From CAVWNR01 sp963756525 (GTDB lineage: Bacteria; Actinomycetota; Actinomycetes; Mycobacteriales; Jatrophihabitantaceae), in assembly GCA_963756525.1 (NCBI GenBank), contig CAVWNR010000001.1, forward strand, positions 744,001 through 808,000: a stretch of DNA of 64,000 nucleotides, given 5' to 3'. The stretch's first letter is position 1, and each line of letters begins with the position of its first letter. Under the pieces are notes generated by a model. It worked only from the letters and a program-made list of their open reading frames with translations. It made no database searches and was not told the origin of the DNA. Shown piece by piece: positions 33,227-43,097 of the stretch. The position numbers and the translations under genes are program-made.

Positions 33227-36200
33227 ATGAACGGTGCGCGTGGTACCGGCCGGCCCCGGCGTGGGATGCGGCGAGCCGGGTGGGTGATTCCGCTGTTTGC
33301 GGCGGTGTTGGCGGTCGGGACGGCGGGGCTGGTGCCGGCCAACGCGGCGGCGGGTCCGGCGAGGACCGCACCGCAGACGGCGCGGGCGACCGTACCGCAG
33401 GCGGGGGCGCCGGCGCAGCTGCCGACCGAGAAGACGACGGTCACGGTCGGCGGCAAACCGGAGGGCGACGCCCCCCCGCCGCCGCCGGCTGACGCGTTGG
33501 GTGCGCCGTCGGCGGACACGCTGGTGCATGCACACCAGCTCGGCATCACGGCGATCACCGATCCGCGCGGCGCAAACCAGTCAGTGCGGGACTACTGGAC
33601 CGACGTCTCGCCGGCAACGAACACAGCTCCGGTGGCACCGGCCAAGCTGGACCAGGGACTCGACGATCCGGCGCCGAGACTGTTCAACCCGGTGTCGGTG
33701 ACGGTGGCCGGACGTTTCCGTGACCCGAAGCACGACCGCGTCTTGTCGTTGCGTAACAGCGGGCAGTTGCGCCTGACGGCCGACCCGGTCGCGCCGGACG
33801 AGGATCCAATCCCCGCGGCAACGCTCGACGCAGACATGCCGTATGAGGAGCTCGGCTACGCGCTGGCGGCGGGGGATCTTGACCGGGTGGTCGGCGCGGA
33901 TGGGAACTACCACGACGAGGCAGTCGTGGCTTCCGTGAACAGCTCGCGAGGGTTGCATGTGCAGGTGGTGGACTACAACGCCAACGCCAGCCATCTGCTG
34001 GTCACCATGGCGGCGGACTTTCATCCGACGGTGGGCGATATTCGCGGAGACTTCAACACCGGATTTACCACCTTCTACGGGTCGGTCGGGGTCGCCGTCG
34101 GCAACTTCTCCGGTGACAGTGACCGAAACGAGATAGCGGTCACCTGGCAGGACGCGGCCGCGCGCTTTCATGTGGCGCTGCTGACCTACACGGCCGGCGC
34201 CGACGGCCAACGCAGCCTCACCGTGGTCGGGGATCCGGACGGGACCGTCGTGTTCCAGGGCGAAAAGGCGACGAACACGCTGGTGGGCGGCTACGCGCAG
34301 ACCGTGGCGGGAGATTTCGAGGGCGACGGCCGTTCCGACATCGCGATCGCCTACGCGGCGGCGAACCCGGGAACCGATCAGCTCAGCGGCCATCTGGGGG
34401 TGGTCAGCTTCGCCGCCGACGGGCAGCTCCGCGGCCAGGTCAGCAAGCAGTTCAGCATCCACGCGCGGCTGCAGGACCGGACCCGCGACTACGGTACCTG
34501 GACACCGCACGGGCTTGCCCTGCAGGCCGGTTTGTTCAAGTTCGACGCATCCGCCGGCACGCAAGGCTTCCAGCGGCGGCAGTTGGCGGTGGCCTGGACC
34601 GAGGATCCCAGCCACAACCCGAATAATCACGCCGTCGCCATCTACGACGTTGCGCAGGGCGTGGGCTGCAGCGACGAGCGCTGCGGTCTGAGCTTGAACA
34701 TCATGGCCAACCCGCTCTTCTACGCGGACAACCAGAACCCGGACAATCCGATCGCGATGGCGGTCGGCTCCTTCGACGGTGTGGGCACCGGCGACAGCCC
34801 GCCGCTGTGGAGCATCGTGATCTACCTGGACTGGCCCGGAGTCGGCCCGACGCTGGTGGTTTTCCGGGCGCCCACCGGGACCAGCAAGGACTTCCCGCAG
34901 CGGACGCTGCAGACACTTGGGTCACTAGTGGACAGGCTCAACACCCAGGTCGTGCTGACCGGCTACGACCGGCTCGGCAAGTCGCTGGTGCTGGGCGCCC
35001 CGCTGGTCTACAGCATGGTCAACCTGACCCGCGACACCTCGGTTGCCGCGCAGCCGCCGACCGAGGCGGACTACCTGAACGGTACGTGGGTGAACGTCTC
35101 CCGAGTGGGTGACTTCAACGTCACGGTGGGCTCGGCCAGCACCAAGTCCTTCACTCACACCCGCACCGAGACCGCGAACTGGTCGGATGGGGTCACGGAG
35201 TCGCTCACGATCAAGGGCAGCATCCGCTACGGCCCCAAGGACAACAGCGCCTCGATCAACCTGGGTCTGAAACAGAAGTTCGCGATGAACTGGCTGGGCA
35301 GCAAAGGGTCCTTCTCCAAATACTCCACGACGATCACACAGTCGGTCAGCCACGTCACCACCGACGACGACTTCGTGACCGCGACGATGCAGACCGACCA
35401 CATCTACCGGTACCCGATCCTCGGGGCGCCGGGGGGCACCGACCCCGACGGCAAACCCCTCTACCCCTTCTACCAGGTCCGCGTCCCGGGCCCGGTCATC
35501 GACACCAGCGGCACCGGGCGCAGCCTGGCCTTCTACCAGCCCAGCTGGGAGAACGGCAACGCGCTGTCCTACCCGAAGCTGGTCGACGGCGCGGTGCAGA
35601 TCCCCGACCTGGGGCCATACAGCTACACCGACGCCGGCGGCGGAACGGTCCAGGTCACCGCGCCGCTGATGAACATCGCCAACAGCGTCGGCGGCGGCAA
35701 GACCAGCGCCGAGCTGAAGATCACCGGCCAGACCGGCACCGGGAACTCCTCCAGCGCGGGCACCAAGCTCGCCGCCGGCGTCGAGGTGAACGCCGGTGTC
35801 AGCTTCAAGGCCGAGGGGGGCTTCGGCGGCGGCACCGGCAGCATCGACATCTCCGTCGGCTACAACGCGGCCCGCGCCAGCGGGATCGCCGACACCGGCG
35901 CAGCCACCACCACCAGCGCCAACTCCTTCAAACTCGAGATCCCCACCATCGACTCGATCAAGGGCTACCAGATCGGCACCGCCTACTACATCGACACCAG
36001 CGGCGTCCCGAAGGTCATCCACGGCGTCGACCTGACGTTGGCTCCGGCTGCCCGCGAGTGGTGGATCCGCAACTACGGCACCAAACCCGACCCGGCGCTG
36101 AACCTGCCCGACGCCTCCTACCTGACCTACGACGCGGTCGGGCAGCTGATCGTGCCGAAGTTCAGCACCAGCGCGACCCGGCAGCTGATCCGCGGCTTCC

Positions 36201-37366
36201 AGGCGCTGCAGCCCTACGACCCGGGCTCGCCGATGACCTCCGGGCAGCCCTACAGCACGGCGCCGCAGAACGGCGACTCGGTCAGCTTCGCCGTCCAAGT
36301 GCACAACTTCAGCCTGATGGCCTCACCCGCCGTGCCGGTCGACTTCTACGCCGTGCCCGTGGACCAGAACGACCTGGAAGTGACCGGCCCGCCGCAGCGC
36401 ATCGGGTCGACCACCTCGACGCCGATCGGCCCGCAGGGCGTCGTCACCGTCAAATCGCCGGCCTGGACCGCGGCCGCGGCCGGCGGCAACGCCCAACACT
36501 GGCGGATCTTTGTCATCGTCGACCCGAACAACAACAACGAGGTCCACCCCTGGCACGGCGACGGGAAGGTCTGCCCGCCCGACTCCTACGACCCCGACCC
36601 CGCCCCCGGCACCGTCGACCCCAACGGCGTGATGATCGACCCGATGACCGGCAAGCCGGAAACCCTGCAGTGCGGGCAGAACAACCAGGGCTACGGCACG
36701 CTCACCGTGGTCCCGAAGATCAAGCAGGGGTTCCTCCCCTTCCTGCCGCCGCTGATCCCCCCGTCCAGCACGTCGCAGGTCGAGCTGCACGGCGCCGGGC
36801 TGACGTTCGGCACCCAGCCGCTGCTGCAGACCGGCGCGGCCACCGTCGCGACCGCCACGGTCGGCCAGCAGTTGACCGGCACCGTCCACACCGCCGCACC
36901 CGCCACCACCACCACGGCCCTGCCCGTCCTGATCTATGACGGGCCGCGATCGGACGGGCGGCTCATCGCCGCCACCACCGTCAACGGAACCGACCGGGTC
37001 AACGGCGGAACGGCCACCTTCACCTGGCGCCCGGCCACCCCCGGCCTGCACGACATCTACGAGGTCCTCGTGGGCGGCACCACCTTCACCAGCACCCAGC
37101 TGATGCAGGTCAACGTGCTCCCCGCCTACCAGACCCAGGCAGCAAACCCCGTGCCCACCAGCCCACCACCCGCCCCCGCACCGAGCAGCACAGCGCCCGC
37201 AGCCAGCATCGGTCCCACACCGAGGACCCAGCCCTCCACCGGCAACGCATCATCCACCCAGCCATTGGCCTGGACCGGCATCCCGACCCTGTCCCTTCTC
37301 CTGCTGGCAGCTGCACTGCTGATCGGCGGCAGCGCAGCGCTCATCACCAGCCGCCGCCGGCAATAA
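33227..37366 (+). CDS. Large secreted cell-wall protein with FG-GAP-like repeats and LAxTG sorting signal
   Basis: A 1379-residue exported protein. ATG 33227 has GGAGAGG 8 nt upstream and opens an Arg-rich signal peptide (WVIPLFAAVLAVGTAGL, cleavage near ANAAA). Residues 150-480 have FG-GAP/VCBS-like calcium-loop repeats (AAGDLDRVVGADG, VGNFSGDSDRNEIAV, AGDFEGDGRSDIAIAY, VGSFDGVGTGD). Residues 630-900 are rich in alternating Ser/Thr/Gly strands (SVSHVTTDDDFVTA, AGVEVNAGVSFKAEGGFGGG), without a family I recognise. An Ig-like domain follows, then a Pro/Ser linker and a C-terminal sorting signal: LAWTG, a hydrophobic helix and RRRQ. LAxTG is the class E sortase motif of actinobacteria; no sortase gene is in the window. 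Probably surface displayed; function unknown. Confidence 0.85.
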   Translation: MNGARGTGRPRRGMRRAGWVIPLFAAVLAVGTAGLVPANAAAGPARTAPQTARATVPQAGAPAQLPTEKTTVTVGGKPEGDAPPPPPADALGAPSADTLVHAHQLGITAITDPRGANQSVRDYWTDVSPATNTAPVAPAKLDQGLDDPAPRLFNPVSVTVAGRFRDPKHDRVLSLRNSGQLRLTADPVAPDEDPIPAATLDADMPYEELGYALAAGDLDRVVGADGNYHDEAVVASVNSSRGLHVQVVDYNANASHLLVTMAADFHPTVGDIRGDFNTGFTTFYGSVGVAVGNFSGDSDRNEIAVTWQDAAARFHVALLTYTAGADGQRSLTVVGDPDGTVVFQGEKATNTLVGGYAQTVAGDFEGDGRSDIAIAYAAANPGTDQLSGHLGVVSFAADGQLRGQVSKQFSIHARLQDRTRDYGTWTPHGLALQAGLFKFDASAGTQGFQRRQLAVAWTEDPSHNPNNHAVAIYDVAQGVGCSDERCGLSLNIMANPLFYADNQNPDNPIAMAVGSFDGVGTGDSPPLWSIVIYLDWPGVGPTLVVFRAPTGTSKDFPQRTLQTLGSLVDRLNTQVVLTGYDRLGKSLVLGAPLVYSMVNLTRDTSVAAQPPTEADYLNGTWVNVSRVGDFNVTVGSASTKSFTHTRTETANWSDGVTESLTIKGSIRYGPKDNSASINLGLKQKFAMNWLGSKGSFSKYSTTITQSVSHVTTDDDFVTATMQTDHIYRYPILGAPGGTDPDGKPLYPFYQVRVPGPVIDTSGTGRSLAFYQPSWENGNALSYPKLVDGAVQIPDLGPYSYTDAGGGTVQVTAPLMNIANSVGGGKTSAELKITGQTGTGNSSSAGTKLAAGVEVNAGVSFKAEGGFGGGTGSIDISVGYNAARASGIADTGAATTTSANSFKLEIPTIDSIKGYQIGTAYYIDTSGVPKVIHGVDLTLAPAAREWWIRNYGTKPDPALNLPDASYLTYDAVGQLIVPKFSTSATRQLIRGFQALQPYDPGSPMTSGQPYSTAPQNGDSVSFAVQVHNFSLMASPAVPVDFYAVPVDQNDLEVTGPPQRIGSTTSTPIGPQGVVTVKSPAWTAAAAGGNAQHWRIFVIVDPNNNNEVHPWHGDGKVCPPDSYDPDPAPGTVDPNGVMIDPMTGKPETLQCGQNNQGYGTLTVVPKIKQGFLPFLPPLIPPSSTSQVELHGAGLTFGTQPLLQTGAATVATATVGQQLTGTVHTAAPATTTTALPVLIYDGPRSDGRLIAATTVNGTDRVNGGTATFTWRPATPGLHDIYEVLVGGTTFTSTQLMQVNVLPAYQTQAANPVPTSPPPAPAPSSTAPAASIGPTPRTQPSTGNASSTQPLAWTGIPTLSLLLLAAALLIGGSAALITSRRRQ

Positions 37367-37924
37367 GCCGACACCCGCCGCAGCGCCCGGTCGATGCCCG
37401 ACCGAGCAGCCACGGCACGGACCAGAGCCGGCCATCCGGGACGGGATACGCCCCAAAGCCGCGGTCTGCTCATTGACACGCCGCGGCCCCGCCCGCCCCA
37501 CGGCATACCTGCGGCGCCCGCAACCGGAAACCCTGGCCGGCCGTCACCCGGCGGCCGAGCCGCCCCGAGTCCGGACATGATCTCGCTCGTGCCACATGAG
37601 GTACCTGAGCGGGCGGATACCCGCATGCGATCCCCTACCGGCAACCCTCCACCGGCCCAAGCGGCCTGCGCCGATCCCCTCGTCAGAGGCCGTAACCGAC
37701 CGTTGCGTTCGAGCCGAGCGCTGACCATCGATAGTCCGGCGCACCCACGGTTCTTACGCTAGGCCTCTCGATCACCAGACGTTGTATGCGGGCGATGACG
37801 GCATCCTTATCGGCCGCCCTCGTTCTGTTGCTGACCCCTGTAGCAACAAGCACCCGCTGCGGCACGCCGCCGCGATCGTGGCCGTGCACACCGTCCACCA
37901 CCCCGCGTCCTCCCGCGACGCCGC
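37367..37924. other. Gene-free stretch
   Basis: About 560 bp downstream of the surface-protein gene. Open frames exist on both strands but have no start context, no recognisable motif and unconvincing composition. Nothing supported. Confidence 0.5.
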
Positions 37925-38205
37925 TCAACCCGGCGCCGCCGCGGTGGCCTCGTCGGCTGTGGCGGCGGCGTCCTCGAGGCGGCGCACCTCAACGAGCACC
38001 AGCGCGAGCCACTCGATGCGGTGCAAGTACCGAACAGCGCGGACTGATCCATCCACCCGATCAGTTCGGTACCGGCCGAGCCGTCGCGGCAGGAAAGACC
38101 ACCAAAGGCCTCCTCGCGGATGGCCGGGTGCAGTCGCGGCTCCACCACAATGCGGTACAGCCGCTCGGCCATCGCGAGACTCCCATCGGCGTCTTCATCG
38201 TGCAA
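37925..38205 (-). pseudogene. Small hypothetical protein with a frameshift
   Basis: Read leftwards from TTG 38205, the frame looks like real protein for about 55 residues (LAMAERLYRIVVEPRLHPAI, GTELIGWMDQ). Near 38045 it loses protein character, while the adjacent frame continues with YLHRIEWLALVLVEVRRLED and stops at 37925. Joined, they give a helical acidic protein of about 93 residues. No family recognised. The flanks hold no gene for several hundred bases on either side. Confidence 0.4.
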
Positions 38206-38529
38206 CGGATCGGCACGACGGCAGGTGACGAATGGTGCCGTAGCTGTGCGGCCAGCATCGGGCCATTACCAGGCCGCGGCTACCGATGCTGATCTGATGA
38301 CCGGCGGCCGGTCGCGCGACCGCCGCAGTGTCGCTCGCAGCGCGCCGCTGTGTAGATCGCTTTGACCGGCGCCGGATCTGATCTGCTGGCCGCTGTCACC
38401 GTCGGGCGTGTCCGCCGACCGGTCGACACCGGCGTCACCCGACCGATCGCCTGGTCGGACGGCGGGACGGACGCCGCTGGCGGGCGAGGCTTCTGGCAAC
38501 GGATCGACAACACCAGCCGGGAGCCCGAG
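38206..38529. other. Gene-free stretch
   Basis: About 320 bp between the small broken gene and the next small membrane-protein gene. I see no supported coding sequence or structure other than the ribosome site GGGAG at its right end. Confidence 0.45.
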
Positions 38530-38742
38530 ATGACCAGCCAGACGATCACCCGCCGCGCCACCACCGGCCGCGCGCTCGCCGTGACCGCGATCGGCGTGGT
38601 CCTCGCGCTGTGCCTGGCGCTGCTGTTCGCTCGGCACGCCGCCGGCGTCGACGCGCGGCACCTGCTGCACGGCATTGGCCTGCTCCCCGGCCCGGTCCGC
38701 AACCTGCTCGGCGGCGCCGAGCTCTCCCACCTCGCTCACTGA
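38530..38742 (+). CDS. Small single-helix membrane protein
   Basis: 70 residues. ATG 38530 follows GGGAG at 38519-38523. After a short basic head (RRATTGR) there is one strong hydrophobic helix (LAVTAIGVVLALCLALLFA), then a histidine-containing tail (HLLHGIGLLPGPVRNLLGG). No family recognised. It ends 65 bp before a strong hairpin. It could be a genuine small protein or a leftover. Confidence 0.5.
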   Translation: MTSQTITRRATTGRALAVTAIGVVLALCLALLFARHAAGVDARHLLHGIGLLPGPVRNLLGGAELSHLAH

Positions 38743-38807
38743 GCCAGCTGGCTGACCCAGACCAGCCCGCGCGGCCGTACGGGGGGCGGCACGCGCGGGC
38801 AGCACAC

Positions 38808-38844
38808 CTGCGGGTGGCGATCGAGTACCGGTCGCCACCCGCAG
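38808..38844. terminator. Hairpin with a 13-bp perfect stem
   Basis: CTGCGGGTGGCGA at 38808-38820 pairs with TCGCCACCCGCAG at 38832-38844 across an 11-nt loop. It lies between the 3' ends of two convergent genes (the small membrane protein and the decayed HTH protein), the expected place for a bidirectional terminator. No T-run. Confidence 0.5.
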
Positions 38845-39065
38845 TGTTGTCCCGACCCATTCTCCCGAGTTCACCACGGAAGATCACAGCGGGGAGTATG
38901 TACACCGGCTGCTGCCGGGGGACCACCCGAACGCGCGGGTCTCCGGGCTGGGTAACCCTCGAACCCAACAGTGACAGGCCGCACCGGCCATGCCAGCAAT
39001 CGGCCCGACATATTGCGAGGGGCCGCTCGCTGTACGAGCGGGCAATCGCCACGGGTCGGGGCGGG

Positions 39066-39706
39066 TCAGCGCCGCCCGCGCTGTCGGGCCAGCCACGGCG
39101 AGAGCGGCCCCGTGGCTGGTGCGGACCGGGATGCCGGCGGCGTGTAGCTGGTCGAGGATCTGCCCGGCGGGCTGGCCGGTGAGTAGTGCGGTGTGCCCGG
39201 CGGACAGCCCGATGTCCAGGTAGGCGTCGCGTAGCAGCTGGTCGGTGATCGACGCTGGGGTGGGGAATCGTTCGGCGATGGGACCGGGCCGGGGGCGGCG
39301 CGGGATGCGGTGTCGGCGCAGCAGGGCGGTGATGTCGGGGTCGGCGTAGAGCGTGACGAGCAGCCGGTAGTCGTCGGGCTGGGTGCGGCCGCGGCGGGGC
39401 CGGGCGGTGCGGACGGGGATGCCTTGGTCGTTGCAGGGCGCGGAGCACGACCTGCAACGTGGTGTCGTGCTCCGCGGCGATCTCCGCGGCGGACCATTCC
39501 TGGTGCTGGTAGACCTCGCGCCGCAGCCTTGGGTCGAGACGTTTGCGGTGGCGGCGGGCGGTGCGTTCGCGGACCGGGATCCCGGCGGCGGCCAGCCATC
39601 CGCGTACGACGGGGCCGGACGTGTGGTACTGCCGGGCGATGACCACCAGCGGCCGCTGCTGCTCGAGGTAGAGCCGCTCCAGTTCGCCGCGTTTCGGCGC
39701 GGGCAC
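39066..39706 (-). pseudogene. HTH-module DNA-binding protein, frameshifted (copy 1)
   Basis: Begins GELERLYLEQQRPLVVIARQ, GPVVRGWLAAAGIPVRERTA, then EWSAAEIAAEHDTTLQVVLR: successive helix-turn-helix units of the homeodomain-like/resolvase kind, each ending in GIPVR. Near 39435 the frame breaks and protein sequence resumes in another frame as DQGIPVRTARP and GLSAGHTALLTGQPAGQILD. Near 39105 it breaks again, and the last frame gives LSPWLARQRGRR before the stop at 39066. Two independent indels argue for a dead gene. The first 200 bp closely match copy 2 at 50.2-50.4 kb. Such repeated-HTH proteins are common on actinobacterial mobile DNA; no function is assigned. Confidence 0.7.
39475..39690. 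repeat. Dispersed repeat shared with 50200-50415
   Basis: About 215 bp here and at 50200-50415 are nearly the same, with scattered base changes. Identical runs include GGCGATCTCCGCGGCGGACC. Both copies encode the same HTH module on the minus strand, so this is gene duplication rather than an IS end. Confidence 0.75.
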
Positions 39707-40668
39707 CGGCGGCGGGGACGGGGGAGCGGCCGGCGGCTCGACGTCGGCGCAGCCACCGGGCGAAGTCGACGACCCCGTACACCGCGGCCCCGACCATGAT
39801 CAGCAGAAGCAGCAAGGCCATCACGGCGCTCACCACTGTGCCTGGGCTGTTGGCCACGGTGGCCAGCGCGTGGAATGAAGCGTGCGCGACGATCAGGGGC
39901 CAGATCACCCGGTACCGCTGATAGGCCCACAACAGCAGCGGCGCCCACGCCAGCACCCACAGCGGCGCACCCAGCCAGCCGTAGTACAGATGGAAGCTGA
40001 GCCGCAGTGCCACGCTGGCCACCGCGACCGGCAGCAGCCGGACACCGGCCGCGGTCGCCAGCACGACCGGCACCGCGGTGAACGTCAGCTCCTCCACGAC
40101 GCCGGCCTGCATGTCGCTGCCGAGCTCGGCGACCTGCTGCCAACTCGTCTGCCCGTGCAAGGCGGCCGGCCACGGGGAGTGCATCCATCAGCAGATGGGT
40201 CAGGCCCGCGCCGATGAAGACACTCAAGCCGAAAGCCACGACCGCGGCCAGCGCCGCGGTCGCCGCCGCGCCGCGCCGAACTCCGGCTACCCGACCCGGC
40301 AGCAGACCCAGCCGGCCGGCCCCGGCGTAGCGGGCGCACACGTACACCGCCGCGACCAGCACCATCCCGGCGGCGCCGAGGTCGCCGAGCGCCGACTCCA
40401 GAAGCCGGGCGACACGACGTTCCTCGCCGGCGGCCGAGGAAGCGTGGAACTGCAAGATCGCCACAGAGGACACGACGCCGGCGGCGAAGTTGCACGCCCA
40501 GAACCCGATCAGCGCCACGTACGGCACCCAGCAGAGCGGCCGGTACGTCGCGCACGGCGCGGGCTGCGACGACCTCGCCGCGGTCGCCCAGCGGCGCACG
40601 CGCCCGGTCACGGACTGCCCTGCTGCCGGGATGGGAACGGTAAGTGCACGCTCCGACAGATGCCGCAC
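39707..40668 (-). pseudogene. CPBP-family intramembrane protease, frameshifted
   Basis: From ATG 40668 the first 165 residues hold several hydrophobic helices (YVALIGFWACNFAAGVVSSV, LAAVVAFGLSVFIGAGLTHL). Near 40155-40175 the frame slips and the adjacent frame carries the CPBP motifs: motif 1 VVEELTF (paired glutamates), motif 2 RLSFHLYYG and motif 3 HASFHALAT. Further helices follow. CPBP proteins are glutamic-type membrane proteases linked to prenylated-protein processing, bacteriocin immunity and membrane stress. After the last helix the frame runs on into the HTH gene without a natural stop, so the 3' end is also damaged. The 594-residue frame that joins this N-terminus to the HTH C-terminus is accidental. 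Confidence 0.7.
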
Positions 40669-40829
40669 TCACCGACCGGCGCAAAGTGAAGCTGCTGTGG
40701 GAGTGGACCCGTCTTGACGGCCCGGCGTGCGGATTGAGTGACGGCCGGCCACCCTGTCTGGGCGCCGGCAGTGCCGACCGCCCGCCGCGACCGCCGCGGC
40801 TGCCGGCTAAGGGCGCGGCCGGACACCGC

Positions 40830-41080
40830 AGCTACCTGTGCCTGGCCGACCTCGGCGGCGGCCGGACCTGCCGGCCGCTCGGCGTCGCCGCGGAGGTACT
40901 CGAACCCGCGGCCCCCCAGGCGTCTGTGGCAGCAGCCCTGCCCGTCGCAAGCGGGCCACTCCGGCGCGCTCACCCCGGCCAGTTGGGCGACCTGCTTCGG
41001 CTGCAGCCACAGCCGCGGCCCGGCTCCACGACGTCGACGCCGCGCAGCGAGACGGTGTGGTGGCGCGCCTGTCGGATCCG
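40830..41080 (-). pseudogene. Possible HTH-protein remnant
   Basis: The 429-bp gap 40669-41097 has no intact gene. On the minus strand LWLQPKQVAQLAGVS, then in another frame VARLRRAGLLPQTPGG, then in the first frame RGFEYLRGDAERPA would together make a plausible excisionase/MerR-like helix-turn-helix. At least two frameshifts are needed, so this is tentative. Confidence 0.25.
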
Positions 41081-41097
41081 ATGTCAGCTGGAGTCCG

Positions 41098-42730
41098 TTA
41101 TTCGATGGGCTGGCCTACCGGTGAGGTCGGCGTCGGTGAACTTCGACCGGAGGATCTGGTGACCAGTCCGGTCACCGCCAGCGCTTCGGTGACAGCGGCA
41201 GGCTCGACCCGGGTGGTTCGGTAGCCGATGTAGCCGTCGGGCCGGACGATATAGGCGGCTTGGTCGAGGTGGGTGGTCCCGAAGGCGGCGGCGAACGCTG
41301 CGTCGGGGTCGGCGAGGACCGTCCCGGCGGCCGGGTCAGGGTGGGGGGCGATGAGGTAGCAGCGTGCGCCGGGAACCGTTGCGGCGGCCACGACTTCCGG
41401 TGCTGCTGGCTGGCTGGTCGACCACAGCAGCACGGTCGTGTCCGGATGCCGGAGCAGTTCGGCGAGTCGGAGCGGTCCGCGCACGGTGTCTTGGCGCAGC
41501 CCGGCGACCTCCGGGACGCGAGGTTGGGGGCCGCCGGGGAAGGCGCCCTGCTCGTCGACGACCGCGCTGTCGGGGTAGCCGACCCGGAGTTGCGCCTCGC
41601 GCACGAGGATCTCCTCGAGGCCGCCGGCCGTGGTCGCGAAGCCGGTCCGGGCGTGGGTGGACGGTGCGGCCCACAACCTCGGCCCCGACCGGGTGACGCT
41701 CGTCGTGATAGCTGGCCAGGAGTCGGTTGGGCGCGCGGCGTGAGAGGGCGAGCGCAAGCTTCCAGCCCAGGTTGATCGCGTCCTGGACGCCGGTGTTCAT
41801 CCCCTGCGCGCCGGTCGGCGGGTGGATGTGGGCCGCGTCGCCGGCCAGGAAAACGCGGCCGGCGCTGTACCGCTCGGCCAGACGGTGACTGATCCGGAAC
41901 ACCGAGGACCAGCGCAGCGCGGAGGCGGTGGTCGGCACCGGAGCCGACCGGTCCAGGACCCGCTGAATGTGCTCCAGGCCGGGCGTGCGGCCGGCGAGGA
42001 ACCCGTGCGCGACGCCGTCGCTCGATCCGGCGCCGTCGCGCAGCTCCCGGTCGGCCAACGCGGAGATGCGGTAGCGGCGCTGCCCGGGCAGCGGGATACA
42101 GACCATGACGTCGTCCACCGAAGCATCGCCGGCCTGCGTCGCGCGCACGCCATACCCGACCGGGAGGTCCCAGTCGACTTCGACGTCGCCGAGCATGTAG
42201 CTTTCGGCGAACGCGTCGCCGGTGAACTCGATCCCGACCGATCGGCGCACGGCGCTGTGCGCCCCGTCGCACCCGACCAGGTACCGCGACTCGATCTGCA
42301 CTGTCTGGCCGTCGGTGTCGCGCAGGGTGGACCGCACCCGGTCGGCATCCTGTTCGGCGCTCTGGAATTCGACTCCGCGGGACACGACGGTGCCGTGCGC
42401 GGCGAGCACCTCGGTCAAGATCCGTTCGGTCTCGTACTGCGGCAGTGCTACGAACTGGTAGTACAGTTCGGAGGCAGGGAGAGGTCTAGGCGGTTGACCA
42501 GAGCGCCGTCGCGGTACAGCAGCTGGCCGCGTAGGACGGTGGCGGCGTCCAGCGCGGGCCGGGCCACCCGGCGGCGTCCCACAGCTCCAACGTCCGCGGC
42601 TGAATGCCGACCGCCTTGGCGTACTGCGGGGGTCGATCAGCCGGTCGACGACCAGGACGTCGACGCCGCGGCGGCGCAGCTCCAGAACGGCGGTCAACCC
42701 GACCGGTCCGCCCACCTGGTGAGCGGCCAT
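41098..42730 (-). pseudogene. Aromatic-ring FAD monooxygenase with several frameshifts
   Basis: From ATG 42730 (GGGAAGGG upstream) the protein shows GGPVGLTAVLELRRRGVDVL but lacks the residues before it, so the first glycine of GxGxxG is gone. The middle is well preserved (ASELYYQFVALPQYETERIL, YLVGCDGAHSAVRRSVGIEF, and the second FAD site GRVFLAGDAAHIHPPTGAQG). Segments PPQYAKAVGIQPRTLELWD (about 42625) and the C-terminal thioredoxin-like part (GLEEILVREAQLRVGYPDSA, about 41650 down to 41098) lie in other frames. At least three indels, near 42625, 42565 and 41690. The family hydroxylates phenols and polyketides using NAD(P)H. Non-functional as written. Confidence 0.8.
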
Positions 42731-43097
42731 GGCCTGCCCTTCCCCTTCGCTGTGTAGCCGCATCCTCGTCCCTGCACCGAGCCACGCCAACAGCCGCCCG
42801 CAGAACAGGACCGTCCGGCCGGAAAATCACCCGGGCTCTCGGCGGGTGCCGCACGCGGTAGGTCAGCAGTCAGCACCCAGCGGCCACTGCCTCCGCAGCG
42901 GCCACCGCACCGGCCAGCGGAACACAGCCACCAGCCGGATTGGGTTCAGCTAGACCCGTGCCCGGGGCGTCCGATGACTGGATTCGCTGCGCTCAGGCCG
43001 GGAGGTCACGGTCGCCGGACGGGGTTATCCGGTTATCCGCCGGATGTCGGGGTAGGACTGATCGTGGCTGTCGGGCGGTCGGAGCGTCTGCTGGTGC
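42731..43097. other. Gene-free stretch
   Basis: 367 bp between the 5' end of the monooxygenase remnant and the 3' end of the carboxypeptidase gene. Only short unconvincing frames; nothing supported. Confidence 0.45.

Noticed and set aside
38884..40668. A single 594-residue protein
   Set aside because: The frame joins the CPBP N-terminus to the HTH-protein C-terminus through a middle region whose true coding lies in other frames; it is produced by indels.
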